A stretch of 64,000 bases of DNA from contig WAEK01000012.1 of NCBI GenBank assembly GCA_011634665.1, positions 1,345,001 through 1,409,000 on the forward strand, given 5' to 3'. The DNA comes from Mortierella sp. BCC40632. Lineage: Eukaryota; Mortierellomycota; Mortierellomycetes; Mortierellales; Mortierellaceae. Below, in pieces: positions 31,374-43,600 of this stretch; within the stretch, counting starts at the first letter, position 1, and each line of letters starts with the position of its first letter. A program made the translations under genes and the position numbers. The notes under the pieces are model-generated. The model saw nothing but the letters and a program-made list of their open reading frames with translations. It searched no databases and had not been told where the DNA came from.

Positions 31374-34300
31374 TGCTATTCTTTTTCTATCCTCAGCCCA
31401 CAAGCAATGAAGAGAAAGAAAGAAAGAAAGAAAGAAAGAAAAAAGGGAGCGGAAGAAGAGAATGACAACATGTATTACAAACTCAGCACACACGCAAACA
31501 CCTACATATCCATACACCCACTCACGCGCACCACATATTCAATCGAAGAGTTTTTACCAGGAATATCAGTAATAAAATGAGGGGATACTTTGTTCTCTCT
31601 CTCTCTCTCTCTCTCTCCTTTCTTCCTTGTGGACGATGTTGAATAGACCCCCTTCGGAATCTGGAAAGCCTCAGGAGACCAACGACGACCTATTTTCTTT
31701 TTAGAAGGAAAGAAGAAAGGAAAAGAAAAAAAAAAAAAAAAAAAAAAATCGGGCTGTGGGCCCAAACGCAAATCTATTTCAGGGCCTGCTTTTTTTTTTT
31801 ACTGTACTCCCTTACAATCAATATCAGAGTTGCAAATGATACGGGGGGTTTGCTCGTGTTTCTGCATAAAAAAAAACACCACCACCACCACCATAGGTGA
31901 GAAGTTGTTGATTACTTTGGCTCGCTGGCTGAGTTATGAAGTGATGAAGAAAGGATGGTTTGTTGGTTAAAAGGCCGACTGATCCATCCCCAGGTTAACT
32001 GGTTATCAGTTCAGCTCACTGGCTCATTGCTGACTTTTTTTTTTTTTTTCAGTAATTGCCTCTGGAGTAGATGAATACCTTTCCTTTCCCCTTCCCTAAA
32101 AAAAGAAAAAAAAATGCGTGTCAAATGAGTTCATTGAAGCCAACATCAAAGGAAAGCTTTGACTCTAATCCGAATCTATAGTCTCTCTCTCTCTCTCTCG
32201 CAAACTTTTTGATTCAACTGTTTGGACCCCAGTTCGGTTTGATCTCCTTCCCTTCCCCCTATGATAAAGAGACAATTTCGGCCGCATACTCGGAGGGCTT
32301 AATTTTGGCGTAGAAAAGGCATGAGAGCGACAAAAAAGGTAGAAAGCAGATTGATAGACAACTAGTGAGGAAAAGGTAGTAAGTCCAGAGTCAGAGACAA
32401 CTACTCTCCCCTTGGATAGGCACCGAAGCCGGATGGGGAGTGATGCATCATCTCTCATAAAGTAGGAGCGAAAACAAAATTTTATAAAAAAAAAAAAAAA
32501 TGAGGCACCGAAAAGTGAAAGAGAATCAAAGAAGAGTAAAAGTAGGAAAGTTAGAAGAATAGAGACAGTACTATGCCAGAGGGACAATAGGAAAACAGAG
32601 AGTTCACATTGTGTCATAGAAGTAGAGAGATCAAAAGCCATTCCACACCATGAGTGTAAGGGGGGGGGAGGGGAAAGGCGGTTGATTAGGGGTAGATATC
32701 GTTCAATGCATATTTGCAATTCTCCTTAACCTTGAATTTAGCCTTCCTTACAACTTGGACATTGCTGGTACGAGTCGAGTGTTATAGCAAAGTAACAGGC
32801 ATTAGGCGTTATTCGGATCAGAACAGAAAGAGAGGGGGAGTGCAATGTTTGCCATTGCACAACTCGGAACGACGAGATTCTCAACACTCCTTACACTCAA
32901 TCCTGATCAAAGAAAAACTTGGAGTTGGGAGGGAGAGACTTGAACGCTATTTAATAGCGGCAGATATAACTATTTCAGTGCTAAACAAGAATCTCGTATA
33001 AACAACACGCCCACAGGAGCTAATGATTCCCCTTCCCCCTCTTCCCTTTCACACTCTTTGTTGACCCTGTTTCTAGATCTGCAGTTCAGACTTAAAGCAA
33101 TAAAAAAGGGTCGCTCCAGATTCATGATGTGAGAGAGTTGGTTTAAAGGATCGTGAACAATTCTACGATGTATTCTCCACAATTCCCAGACTGAGGACTT
33201 GTTGTCAATCAAAGAGAAATTTTCGGTCTTTTAACATTGTAGAAACAGAACCCTGAATGTGGATACTAATGGTGAGAGGCAGGAAGGAGAGAGAGTGCAA
33301 ATCAACAATGACAGGGAATGAGTAAGAGTGCGATGGGTCTATCTATTTGATTAAACGTTAAAAGACGATATACCCGGGAAGAGAGTAGAGAAAGAGAGGA
33401 CAGACAATAATGTGTTTCGATTCCGAAGACTTCCTAAAAAAAAAAAGTAGTATAGAGGGAGGGAGGGATGAAGATAGGAAGGAGCCTAGAGAGAGAGAGA
33501 GGGGGGAAAGTCATGGGTCCGTGGGAAGGAACCGCAAAACTTGCCCACGCAATGAGAGAGAGGGAGAGAGCGCGGGTTGGATGATAGAAGAAGAAGAAGT
33601 CATCCAAGAAGGAATTTTTTTTTCCTGCCCGCCCCATTGTCCAAAAAAAAAAAAAAAAAATTGCTTACCCGTTCTGGCAGGTGAAGAGGAGTGACTCTTT
33701 TTTTTGTTGGGTTAAAAGAGATAGGGTTATCTACAAAGACCGTTGAAGGGTAAAGAGTCAGCTGGACACGTCTTGAGCGACGCGATGCAAATTTTCCGAA
33801 GTGAAGGGGATAAGGAGAGAGGGGAAGAGGACCAAGGGAGTGAATTGAGTAAGAGGTTGGAGAGAACAAACAAATAAAATAAACGGTGAGGAGGGAACAG
33901 GGATCGAACAAAAAAAAAAAAAAAAAAAAGCAAGCACAAAGAAAACTTTATCAGCACTAAGCATTCTCCCGCCTTTTGCTCACTCAGTGTCATGCTAGAG
34001 TGGATAGGGCAATTGTCGGATTGGGGGATATTCATGGGTGTAATAGGAGAGATTTAGTCACGGTTCACAAGGTAAGAGTTAGTCTAGGGAAAAAAAAAAA
34101 AAAAAGAGGCGGCGGGGCATTGAGGAGATTATCGAACATTTTTTTGCAAGGGTTGCAGAGCCGGATTTGGATAGGTTCGTGGGAGGGGAAAGCAAGAGAA
34201 GGTGCCCTGCAATGGGGCACTGCAAACAAGTATTTCTGTCGGACTTGAAGTGCTGACGACAATGACGACTTGATTCCCTCCCCCCACTCCGGAGCCAAAG

Positions 34301-34444
34301 CCGTTTGAGGAATCCCGTGATTGAGTCTGACAGGCTGAGGAAAATAAAATGTACAAGATGCAGCCATGGTTGGTAGAGAGAAGGAGGGATGGCGTACTAC
34401 CCACACACTGGCCGGAGAATGCAACGGAGATCTGTATGTGAGAG

Positions 34445-34476
<32 letters not shown>

Positions 34477-35119
34477 CAGCGCGCAGTCTCTAGACAAAGA
34501 AGGCGGGTGTTCCGAGAAAGGGAGCGGCAGTGGAGGACGTTTCCGCGTGGAGCCATGAATGGCTTGCACGGAACGTAAGATTTCGGGAGGCGGAGCACAC
34601 AGGCTGGGAGGCGAGCGAGCAGGGGCGTGTCGAAAATACGATTCGGATGAGAGTTGAGTTTGAATCCAGAGGAGAACAGTGCTCAGTATGAATAGACGCG
34701 AGGATAGAGATAGCAAAGGGAGATGGATTTTTTAGGGTCGCTCATTATTAACCTACAACCTGTTTACTTCCTGTGATCGAGAAGAGAGCACACCGCCCGA
34801 CATTTTTTTTTTTTAGTCCTTCAAGGCCGCTGACCCGATCTTTACTCGGTGGAAACGTACTTGTCCGAGGCGCTTGTCTGCTGTTTCCATCCTTGTTGGC
34901 GTGATTGGTGTTGCGGAGAAGGATTGAATACGTATCCCTTGGGATGAGTTGGACATGAGTAAGAGGACAAGGTCATTCCTTGTTGCCACGCACAGACGCC
35001 TTCTTGTCAGCCCCTCAATTGTCATGGTTCACCTTTGGAAATCAATAAAAGGAGAGCAAAGAAGTCCGTCAATCTCACTCAAGCCCACTCTCCTCGTTGT
35101 CAAAACTCAAGACGCCATC

Positions 35120-35164
<45 letters not shown>

Positions 35165-35538
35165 TTTCTCATTCTCCTCTTCTCTCTTCCTATTTTTTCT
35201 TCTTCTTTGCCCATCCACCTCATTTCTATCTCTTTCTCTCTTCTTTTCCCGCTGTCTCCCCCGCATCCTCCCCGCATCCTCTCCACATCCTTTTGCCGCC
35301 AGCTCCAACTTACTTGCTCGCTCGCACGACTCTACAAACGCGCTCACTTTTTTTTAAATTCCCACAGCTCCTACTTTTTCAGTCAGTCATGAGCATGATT
35401 CACCGTAAAGCCCAGAAAGCCATTTCTTTTTCACAAGCCTTGTCTTCAGATAAAAAAAAAAAAAAAAAAACAGCAAAAACAAAAGCCAGTTGGATTGTCT
35501 GCTAACTGTTCGCCTCTGAACCTTGGATCTAATCGATC
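31374..35538. other. 4.2-kb stretch without a supportable gene
   Basis: Holds GAAA repeats (31413-31441), poly-A/T runs (31726-31748, 32038-32050, 33644-33660, 33910-33929), GA repeats (33490-33505, 34442-34475) and a TC run at 35120-35162. ORFs on both strands are short and repeat-rich. The last ~400 bp, CT-rich, are the likely promoter and leader of the NADH dehydrogenase. Confidence 0.5.
35120..35162. repeat. (TC)n microsatellite
   Basis: About 21 TC units ~380 bp before the NADH dehydrogenase start codon. Confidence 0.95.
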
Positions 35539-37889
35539 ATGTTGACGTCAATAGAATCATCCAAATCCGCACTGGGCCCGATATACCATCAACTCTCTAT
35601 GTCTTCCATGTCTGGGACCAAGGCATCTTCAGTCACTCAACTGTCCAGGACAAAGCTATCGAAACCATGGATGAGATCATATTCTTCCTCGTCCTCGGCC
35701 TTGGCCATGTCTCACCGATACAACAAACTTGCCTTGGGTCGCCCAAATCTAAAGACGTCCTCCACACCCTTGCTTTCCTTTCAACCGGCGTTGACCCTTT
35801 CTGAACTGAATGCAGGATCATCTTTCAGAGCGAATTCTTTATTCACGTTGGGTGAAGCTCAACAGCAGAGAGGGATCCGATCCGTCGGTAAATCTCAAGG
35901 TAAGCCCTGCGCTTGATGGAGAGAGGTGGAAAAAAAAAAAAAAATTTTTTTCTTCTTCTCCCCTTTTTCCTGCTTGTATTTTTTTTTTTTTGCGCATGCA
36001 TACAACTGCAAAAGCGGCGCAATCCGGGAAAGACTCAATATTATTGTTTCTAATACAAGCCCTTGCAAATGCACAAAAAAAAAAAAAAAAATACCTCCTT
36101 CTGCTGATTAGGCCGAGTGATGATCCTCGGATCCGGATGGGGAGGCTTCAAATTACTCAAGGACATGAACAATGATGTTTACCAAGTCGTGGCCGTGTCT
36201 CCTCGGTATGTGGACAAATAAGGGTTTATAAAATGCAAATGAAGTCATCTTACATGAAGGGCTAGGGAAAGTGAGGGGGGGAGGGTGCTCACTTGGGCTT
36301 GGGTGGTCGTACAGCCTTGTGAAAAAAAAAAAAAAAAAAAAAAAGGCCAAGCCGATCTCTCTATTTTTCACCCCTACAACCTGTCATCCCGCAGGGCTCA
36401 TTTCTCAAGTTCTAACCACGCCCTTTTTTTTTTTTTTTTTCCTTCATTTTTCCTCTCGATTAGTAATCATTTTCTCTTCACGCCGTTGCTGGCAAGCACC
36501 TCCGTCGGAACACTCGAGTTCCGTTGCATCACAGAACCCGTTCGTGGATATACAGGCAATGTCGAATACCATCAGGCTTGGTGTGACACAATCGATTTCG
36601 AAAACAACAAGGTTGAATGCACCTCCAACCTACCAACCATCCCAGCCATGTACCGTTCCGAGTCCACCGACTCGACTGAATCCAACTTGGGTTCAGCCAA
36701 GGGATTGACCAAGATTGTGGAGGACCGTCATTTGAGACTCAACTATGACCATTTGATCATTTCTGTCGGTGCGTACTCGAACACGTTCAATATCCCGGGT
36801 GTGAAGGAACATGCCTTCTTTTTCAAGGAGGTTTCTGATGCCCGACAAATCCGAACCCGTGTTCTCGAGTGTTTTGAAAGGGCCGAGATGGCCAAGTCCG
36901 AAGAAGAAAAGAATGGATTATTGCATTTTGCTGTGGTGGGTGGTGGTCCCACAGGTGTCGAGTTTTCGGCCGAGTTGCATGATTTTATTCGAGAGGATTG
37001 TACGAGATTGTTCCCTGGGTTGATGAACCATGTTACATTGGCCGTCTATGATGTTGCACCGACCATCTTGGCCAACTTTGACAAGTCTTTGTCGGATTAT
37101 TGTATGACCAAGTTTAAGCGTCGAGGAATTAATGTCCGGACAGGCACAGTGATCGAACGTGTGGAAGATGGACGGATGATTCTCAAGGATGGTAAACAGA
37201 TCCCTTTTGGTTGTTTGGTCTGGTCCACAGGATTGACCGAGAACCCTTTGACTGCAAGTTTGGAGGGTAAGGTATCCAAAACCAAAAACAAGAGAATCAT
37301 GACGGACGAATACCTCCGAGTGTTGGATCCAAAAGGCAATGTCATTCCGAACGTGTATGCTCTTGGCGACTGTGCCACCATCAAGGGTAAGCAATCTGTT
37401 TTGTTTATTTCTTTAAGAAGTGATTCCAAAGAAGGACATGACATTCCAAGAGACTAACTCTTCTTCAACCATGTTTTTCCTTCATTGCTAGATCATGAAC
37501 TGCCACAAACGGCTCAGGTAGCCAACCAACAGGCGATCTATCTCCGAAAGGCTCTGAACAAACTCGCCAAGAACCCTGAAAAGCAATTCACAGAGGTGAC
37601 CCAGCCCTTCAACTTTAAGAACTTGGGTTCAATGGCCTACATTGGTAATTGGGAAGCCGTGGTGGACATGACCAAGATCAACGAAAAGGCCAAGGAGTCG
37701 GGTCATTTGGCTTGGGTGTTTTGGCGATCCTCCTATTTGACCATGAGTGTCTCTGTCCGTAACAAGATGTTGATTCCCATGTATTGGTTCATGACCTGGG
37801 TCTTTGGACGCGATGTGTCTTCCTTCCAGGTTTATGATAGGCGCAAGCGTTTCTTGAATGATGGACAATTAGGTCCTGACCAGCCATAA
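35539..37889 (+). CDS. Alternative (type II) NADH dehydrogenase, mitochondrial, 591 aa
   Basis: Four exons, 35539-35899, 36112-36205, 36464-37386 and 37492-37889, phases 1, 2 and 1 all consistent. The first ~120 residues are rich in Ser, Arg and Leu without acidic residues, like a mitochondrial presequence. Exon 2 carries the first Rossmann fold, VMILGSGWGGFKLL (FAD binding), and exon 3 the second, FAVVGGGPTGVEFSAEL near residue 308 (NADH). The FAD-proximal YALGDCATI lies at the exon 3/4 junction. The hydrophobic C-terminus (MLIPMYWFMTWVFG) fits membrane attachment. Single-subunit NDH-2 enzymes pass electrons from NADH to ubiquinone without pumping protons. No EF-hand is seen. External (NDE) or internal (NDI) orientation cannot be told. 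Confidence 0.93.
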
Positions 37890-40460
37890 AAAAGAGGAGG
37901 GAGTAGGAGGAGAAGGAGGAGGAGCAGTGAGCTGAGACGAGATTGGTTTGCCAATTAGAGCCTTTTGCACTTGCATGTACATTTTTTTTTCTTTCATCTT
38001 TGTATTAAAAAAAAAAAAAAAAAAAGCACTATCTTCGCCGACTACTCTTCATTCATTTGCATTCCATCTTGGGCACATAATTTTATCCGCACTCGCCCAG
38101 GTAAAATAATAATTGTCGCTCTCATTCTTCCTCTCTTCTCCTTCTCCGGGCTACTCTTTTTCTTTTTTCGTTTATAAAAGTATAAGTAAAAAAAAAAAAA
38201 AAGAAAAGGGAAACACGAAAACACCACAAAAAATAGTGGTAGTTTTTCGTTGAGTGTCCCAAAAATTAGTGTCCATTAAATTAGATCGACACAAAAAAAT
38301 ACCGTTCTCCCTTTCTTTTGACTTTGGCTTTTTTATCCTTCTTGATTTGGGGGGGGGGGAGGCGCCTCGACGACACTCTTCTCGTGTATTGCTGGTCCAT
38401 TTTCCTGTTCTGCATCCATCGGTGCCGTAGAAGTCGATAGGGTAGGGGGAGCGCACAAAAGAAGTAATAATGAGAAGGAAAAAAAAATAAAACAATAAAG
38501 GACAATAAGGTGGCCCAAGGTTCACAGATAGCAGCCTGAACATGGCTGGACATCCCCTCCTGAAGAGATACGACAGCGACCACAAGGGCTTAAAAAAACC
38601 ACTTGCTTGTTCGGGCCTCCGTCAAGTAATACTGGCCCACGGAGTCCAATATTTCCCCCTTGCCCTCAAGGAGCAATAAGCACAAAAGTGCATCTTGAGG
38701 AGTCCGATCCAAACATGAACAGGGCATGCGGATAACAAAAGGGAGAAGCAAAGAGATAAAAGAGACGTGACCCTCTCCTCAAAGTCCAAAGAAGAAGAAG
38801 AAAAAAGGATCGAGTGTCGATCATGTTGGTTTGGCTGGCAGACACTGAATGTCGTCCCAGTTGCGAGTCGTACCTGCCGGTCGGTCCTTGTCCCACGGAC
38901 TGTCGGAGCAAAATACAATCACATCCACCCTCCCAAAAAATAAAAAAGAAAATAAAAAAGAATGAAAAATGGAGGAAGAGGAGTTACTCTAGAGTGAAAA
39001 GAACCCCCCATGGTTCTTTATCCGTCATCGCACTCTCCTCAACAAAGTCTCCGCGTTGTGTGTGTCTTCACCTAGCTCTGTTGTCCTGCACCAAACCGCC
39101 GGCCAACTCTTTTCTTCTTTTTCTTTTCTTTCCTTCCTCCTCCACTCCTAACTTCCTTGAGCGAACATCATGGGATGCTAGGCCAATGATATAGAAAAAA
39201 TAATCCAAAACAAAAAAGATAAAAAAAAAAGCGGAGCAAGTGCTCGAAGGCTCATTTGAGAGGCCCCTTCGCATCGAGAACTGAGGAACAAAATACACAC
39301 ACAAAACATGTATAAAAAAGAATAAACATGAAAGTTGTGAGAAAAAAAAATGGTATTCCTCAGTCCAACTTGAAGTGCCACCCTCTCCTGTCTCCTATCT
39401 CTCCATCCCTGGCCAAAAGGGACAAGGAAAGACCTAGAGACTGCTTACCCTCATCCTCCATGAAGAGAGTGTTTCGGAGAGGCCTATTCCCACACAAGAG
39501 CCTCACCCATGAGCCACAGCGGAACAAGTCCAAGTCCCCGGATGGCTTCTCTCCCAGGACACAAAAAGATGCGAACCCGGGATTATGCGGATCAGGGACG
39601 GCCACATGAGGAGAAGAACAAGGAAAGCCAGGGCCTTGTTATCTCTGAGGGGAGAGGACAAAATGAGAGACCAACGCAAGGATTTAGGGTTTACAATGAG
39701 GATGATGAACCTCGAAAGTAGAGGAGCAAGGAAGAGGAAATAAGGTAAAAAAAGAAGAAAGAAAAAAAAGAGACACATCCTTTCTTCCCCACGGGGGAGA
39801 AGGCAGGATGTGGCGTGGGGAAGGCCTCTGCAAGGACAGGCGAGCAGAGTGAGTACTGCACACAACGCATAGAAAAGGGATAAACATCAAAGGGTACAAG
39901 AAGATAGAGACAACAACAATAACAGAAAAGGGACTGGAGCCAAGGTGCTCCAGTCGTGAGAAAAAAAAAAAAGAAAAAAAAAAGAAAGAAATACTGACTG
40001 CAATCCTGTCAGTGTACCGGGTCCTGATGGATCCTGATTGCCTCCCAATGATTCCTGGTCTCTGGATACAGAAGCTCGCACGGTCGCAAAAGAAAAACTC
40101 TAGGCGAAACGCGTTGGACTACACGGGAACACGAAGAGGTCGAGGCCAAATCGAGAAGGAAAGCCAAGGTCAATCGGAAGAGCAGCACTGCATCGAAATA
40201 AGGACAAAGGTGAAGAAACCCATCTCAATGAAAAGAAGCGCGTTTTTTTATGTGGGAGGACTGTCAGTGGCTTTGCCAAGTCTAAGAGACCAACTCACGT
40301 CTCCGCCTTGCCGCAGGACTTGTCCCCCCCCCCACCTTTCCTATTGTAAGAGAGGCGCGAACTAGACATTGCGTACCGACGACACACTCACACTCACACA
40401 AGAAGAAAGCTTTTCTCGTTTCGGCGCTAGCAGAGCTTTCTGAGAAAGAGTAACAGGAAA

Positions 40461-40492
<32 letters not shown>

Positions 40493-40647
40493 CCTACTCT
40501 AGGCACGAGACAACAATCCTCGACTCGTTGCTCCCTTCTTCTTCTTCTTCTTCTTCCTTCTCCTCCTTTATCCCTCCCCCCCCTCCCTTTCCTCCTCAAA
40601 GTTGTGCTCGAGGAACCCGGGAGTGCATTTATTCTGTTTGAATCATC
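37890..40647. other. 2.8-kb stretch without a supportable gene
   Basis: Poly-A at 38007-38025 near the NDH-2 3' end, a G run at 38350-38359, and ORFs at 39328-39721 and 40012-40365 with basic, repetitive content and no recognisable domain. A TC/TTC-rich stretch (40462-40600) precedes the Ski3 start. Confidence 0.5.
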
Positions 40648-43600
40648 ATGTCAACAGTCAAGATCAACCTCAAGAATGCACGCGAGGCCATCACCAGCAA
40701 GAGTTATGATGACGCGCTCAAGTGGACAGAAAGAGTCCTCGATGTGGATCCAAACAACTACATGGGGTACTTTTTTTTTCTTTCATTTTCATTTATTTAT
40801 TTTTTTTGGAGGAGGAGGAGGAGGAGGAGAGTGTCCTCAAACGCGTGCAAGGACCTTGCATAGCTCGACCATTTCCCACGGGATTGAGGATAAAGTCATA
40901 TGAACGACTTTTTTTTTTTTTTTTTTTTTTTTACAAAAACAAACGATATTGATCCTTTCCCCCCCCCTCTCCTCTCTTTTCTTCTCCAATGGTTTAGACT
41001 TGTCTTTTCTGGTCTTGCATACCAGAACTTGAACCAACCCGACAAAGGCGAAGCAGCTTACAAAAAGGCTATCGCTGCCAACCCTGATCAGCCTCTTGCT
41101 CGCGAGGTATACCTATCGAAAAGGACAAGGGGAAAAAAAATAATAGTGAAGAAAGATATAGGATGGGTTGGACATTTTTTTTTTGTTAACGCTTTTCCAT
41201 TCTTTTCAATACCTTCTTTTCTTTGTCTTTTTTTTAGGGTCTCGTCAATTTTTACGAAAAGCTGCAACGATGGGAAAGTCTGATGACGGCTCTGGAGGAT
41301 ATTCTTCAGTTTCACCTAAAAGCGTAAGAGGGATTCTCGTTTTTCTTTTTTTTCTTCTCCTTCTTTCTTCCCCGCAAAGAACTATCGATTAATCCAAAAG
41401 AAAAAAGAAAAATGAGGATGAAAAAGAAACATGGAGATCCAATGACTGAACCCCGGAAATTTTCTCCTTCCCCTTTCTCTTCCGATATCAAGTGCGGACG
41501 AAAAGAAGGCACTCTCGGTAACAGAACAGTTGATCGCCTTGTACACAAAGGAGGGCTTGATGGACAAGACCATCGAAAGAATTCAATCTCTCTTGCCAGG
41601 ATCTGAACTTTACGAGATCCTAAGCCCGGATCTTCGACCCGATCAGATGGAAACCCTCAAACGTCTGGCCACTATCCAGGAAACGACTGATTCACAGTTT
41701 TATGAACGTGAAGTGAGAGCGCGTCGTGGACGACTTGGTGGTGGTACGTTGGAACAGGTCCAGACGGCGGTTCGGAAGGAGGTTTACAGCAAATCACAGG
41801 TAATGTAGTCGTATCATGAGTAAGCATAGAGCGGACGAATCCTCTTTTTTAAAATTTAACTCTGCTAACCGACGGTAAGAACATACACACATACTCTCTC
41901 TCTCTCTCTCTCTCTCTATGCCTGGGGGGTGTACGTCAATAGCTGGGAACTACATACGAGTCCATTTTGGAGATCGATCCAGACAACAACCAAGATCTAG
42001 AACTTAAACTACTCGAATTCTACGTCAAAAAGATGGAAAGCATTGCTCAAGATCAGAAATCGTCTGTCCGCGAAAAGGCTCTTGCCCTGTCCACCAAAAT
42101 GATTCAAACCTCGACCGCCTCGGACCTTTCTCCTTTGCCCTATGAACTGTTGTTGAAATTTCAGGATGCGAGTATACCCTCGGAGTATGATTCATCCCTT
42201 CAGGAACAATACATTGCCAAATTCCCGAATACGGCTCTTTCAAAGATGATCCAGGCACAGATGCATTATGAAAACGATGAAGAGGGTGCTACGACGACCA
42301 AGGATGAATTATTGGCCTTGTTGGATGAGGCCTTCAAGATGGATTCGACGATTGTGTATGGATATTTGGTCTTGTGTTGGATTGATTATGAGACACAGGA
42401 TTTTGAGTCAGGACTTGAACATTCGACCGCTGGTCGTGATCTTTTGAACAAGCAGAGTCTTGCCACAGCATTCCAGTACCCAAAGTAAGGGCTGTTTATT
42501 ATTGATCTTTCAGGACCTAAAGGGGAGGAGAGGGGAACGGAGAATTGAAGACTGACAAGGAATTTTTTTTTTTTTTTTTTTACTCTATAATGTTGATAGG
42601 ATGCGTCGGTCATTTGAACTGTGCATGGCCAATTGTCAGTTCAAGATCAGTCCCAAACTGGCTCCTAATGCTCTGGAGCTTTATCAGAAAATCCTTCAAG
42701 AAGACGAGAACAACATTGATGCTCTTCAGGTAAGAAAAAAAGCAAAAAAAAAAAAAAAAGGCCGGCGGTATACAATCTTCTTCCTCCACACAACACGCAT
42801 TTTTTTTTTCTGCAGCTCTTTTGCTAAACATTTGTAATGGTTCGTGAATTGACATGTGTATACTCTCTTTTTCCCCTTCTTCTCTTTTCATCCTTCTCAG
42901 GGTGTCGGCTTTGTCTTGTCGTCAGAAGAACGGTATGAAGAGGCTACCGAGTCCTTTGAACGGGTCCTAGCACTTGACAGCAACCATATCTCGGCTAGGT
43001 CCGAAGTAGGTTGGATCTGTTATCTGCAAGAAGATTACGAACAAGCAGAAGAACGATTGCGAGAGGTGGTAGAAATCTCGGAAACTCCACGGGCACTGGA
43101 TTTGTACCGACTTGGTCGTGTCTACTATGACATGGGAGGTAAGTTAATATTTTTTTTTTTTTTTTTTTTTTGCCCATTCAAGAAGAGAAGAAGAGGGGGC
43201 TGTCTATACAATTCCCAATACGAATCCCAATACGAGCAGTTGCACTGCCTCTAAGTTTGTATAGAGGCAAAGAGTCTGGTCTATTCCATGTATAGAGCCT
43301 CTGATTGGTCTTTGCATTGAGGGGACGTGTAAAAAAAAAAAAAAAAAAAAAAAAAGGTGCGGTCACATTCACCTTCCTCTATACAAATCCCAATACGACA
43401 AAAGGTTTGAATTGGGGTTTGTATAGAGAAATGTCTTAAAAGCCTCGGATTGGCCCATGGTGCTGGAGGCTCTCAATACATCCTGCGCTTTGGTCCAATA
43501 GAAGGCTTTATACACAAGTCCTCTATACGAACTTGAAGGCAGTTCTATGTTCCGTATTGGGATTCGTATTGGGATTCGTATTGAGAGGGACAAATATTGG

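Noticed and set aside
39328..40365. Several basic ORFs upstream of Ski3
   Set aside because: Compositionally biased, no start context, no domain, frames change without credible splice sites.
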